Assembly: GCA_021818685.1 (NCBI GenBank)
Contig: JAKATP010000008.1
Span: 1-49,749, forward strand
Reading direction: 5' to 3'
Length of the DNA: 49,749 nucleotides
From: Bacillota bacterium
GTDB lineage: Bacteria; Bacillota; Sulfobacillia; Sulfobacillales; JAIMBI01
Each line of letters starts with the position of its first letter. Within the stretch, counting starts at the first letter, position 1. The position numbers and the translations under genes are program-made. Below are positions 49,572 to 49,749 of the stretch, one piece after another. Below the pieces are notes generated by a model. It saw nothing but the letters and a program-made list of their open reading frames with translations, was not told the origin of the DNA and ran no database searches.

Positions 49572-49749
49572 GTCCTCACCGCTCCTGGTCCTGCTAGGTC
49601 CGACCGCAGTCGGCAAAAGTGAGCTCGCCCTCAGTTGGGCGGAGGCAGTGGACGCCGAGATTATTCAGGCCGACTCCACCACCGTCTACCGGGGTTTTGA
49701 CATCGGAACCGCGAAACCGGGTCCCGAGGAGCAGCGTCGGGTCCCACAC
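49558..49749 (+). CDS. miaA: tRNA dimethylallyltransferase MiaA (5' part, cut by window end)
   Basis: Sixty-four codons are visible. [20 protein letters not shown] is the P-loop, and [23 protein letters not shown] is the substrate/catalytic region. The enzyme adds an isopentenyl group to A37 of tRNAs reading UNN codons. The usual ADSMQVYRG reads ADSTTVYRG, altering the position next to the catalytic Asp. TTG 49558 follows GGGGTGG and overlaps mutL by 14 bp; ATG 49540 is an alternative without a good RBS. Confidence 0.9.
   Translation, partial: MDVAKSSPLLVLLGPTAVGKSELALSWAEAVDAEIIQADSTTVYRGFDIGTAKPGPEEQRRVPH

Noticed and set aside
1-49749. tRNA, rRNA and CRISPR arrays
   Set aside because: I looked for T-loop (GTTCRA) contexts in gaps and for regularly spaced repeats; none was convincing.

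Overview
The window looks like a chromosomal segment of a GC-rich, spore-forming member of the Firmicutes (Sulfobacillus/Thermaerobacter-like). The evidence is a long run of genes in the order known from Bacillus (ylxY, M16 peptidase, ymxH, dpaA, dpaB, asd, aspartokinase, dapA, RNase J, tepA, ylzJ, spoIIIE-type translocase). Several sporulation markers are also present: dipicolinate synthase, YhbH, SpoVR, PrkA and a PdaB-type deacetylase. The exact genus is inference. Nearly all core genes are on the + strand with GTGA/ATGA overlaps, so translational coupling is probably widespread.

Layout. 1-564 is the start of a minus-strand membrane permease that leaves the window. About 0.9-2.05 kb holds a decayed IS1634-type transposase. 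2.2-9.8 kb is the cell-wall, protease, dipicolinate and lysine/DAP block: aspartate-semialdehyde dehydrogenase, aspartokinase and DapA feed diaminopimelate, lysine and spore dipicolinate. 9.8-11.6 kb is RNase J behind a structured leader. 11.7-12.8 kb is an accessory scar with a frameshifted small membrane-protein relic and an internally deleted IS605-family element. 13.0-16.9 kb carries tepA, ylzJ, uppP and a SpoIIIE/FtsK translocase. 17.0-21.5 kb is the yhbH-spoVR-prkA stress/sporulation cluster, followed by a hairpin-rich 600-bp gap.

22.1-24.4 kb has an unknown tryptophan-rich protein and a minus-strand pair (LON-domain protein and Lrp-like HTH). 24.5-31.2 kb carries an acyl-CoA dehydrogenase, AsnRS, a RodZ-like protein, a D-Ala-D-Ala carboxypeptidase (apparently frameshifted in its signal peptide), a PdaB-type deacetylase and an MFS transporter. 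31.3-40.7 kb has an FtsH-like protease, cinA, a DEAD-box helicase, recA, recX, an unknown gene, ymdB, an M19 dipeptidase and a small coiled-coil protein.

41.0-44.5 kb is a tight minus-strand cluster: an unusual carboxypeptidase, a catalytically dead nitrilase-like protein, an intact nitrilase-like enzyme and a DedA membrane protein. It is the best candidate here for an undescribed functional unit. 44.6-49.7 kb is a divergent Ppx/GppA-like protein followed by mutS, mutL and the start of miaA.

No tRNA, rRNA or CRISPR array was recognised. Several short gaps hold gene fossils (an LMW-phosphatase P-loop piece, a YhaM-like OB piece), so the chromosome seems to have lost accessory genes while keeping its core order.
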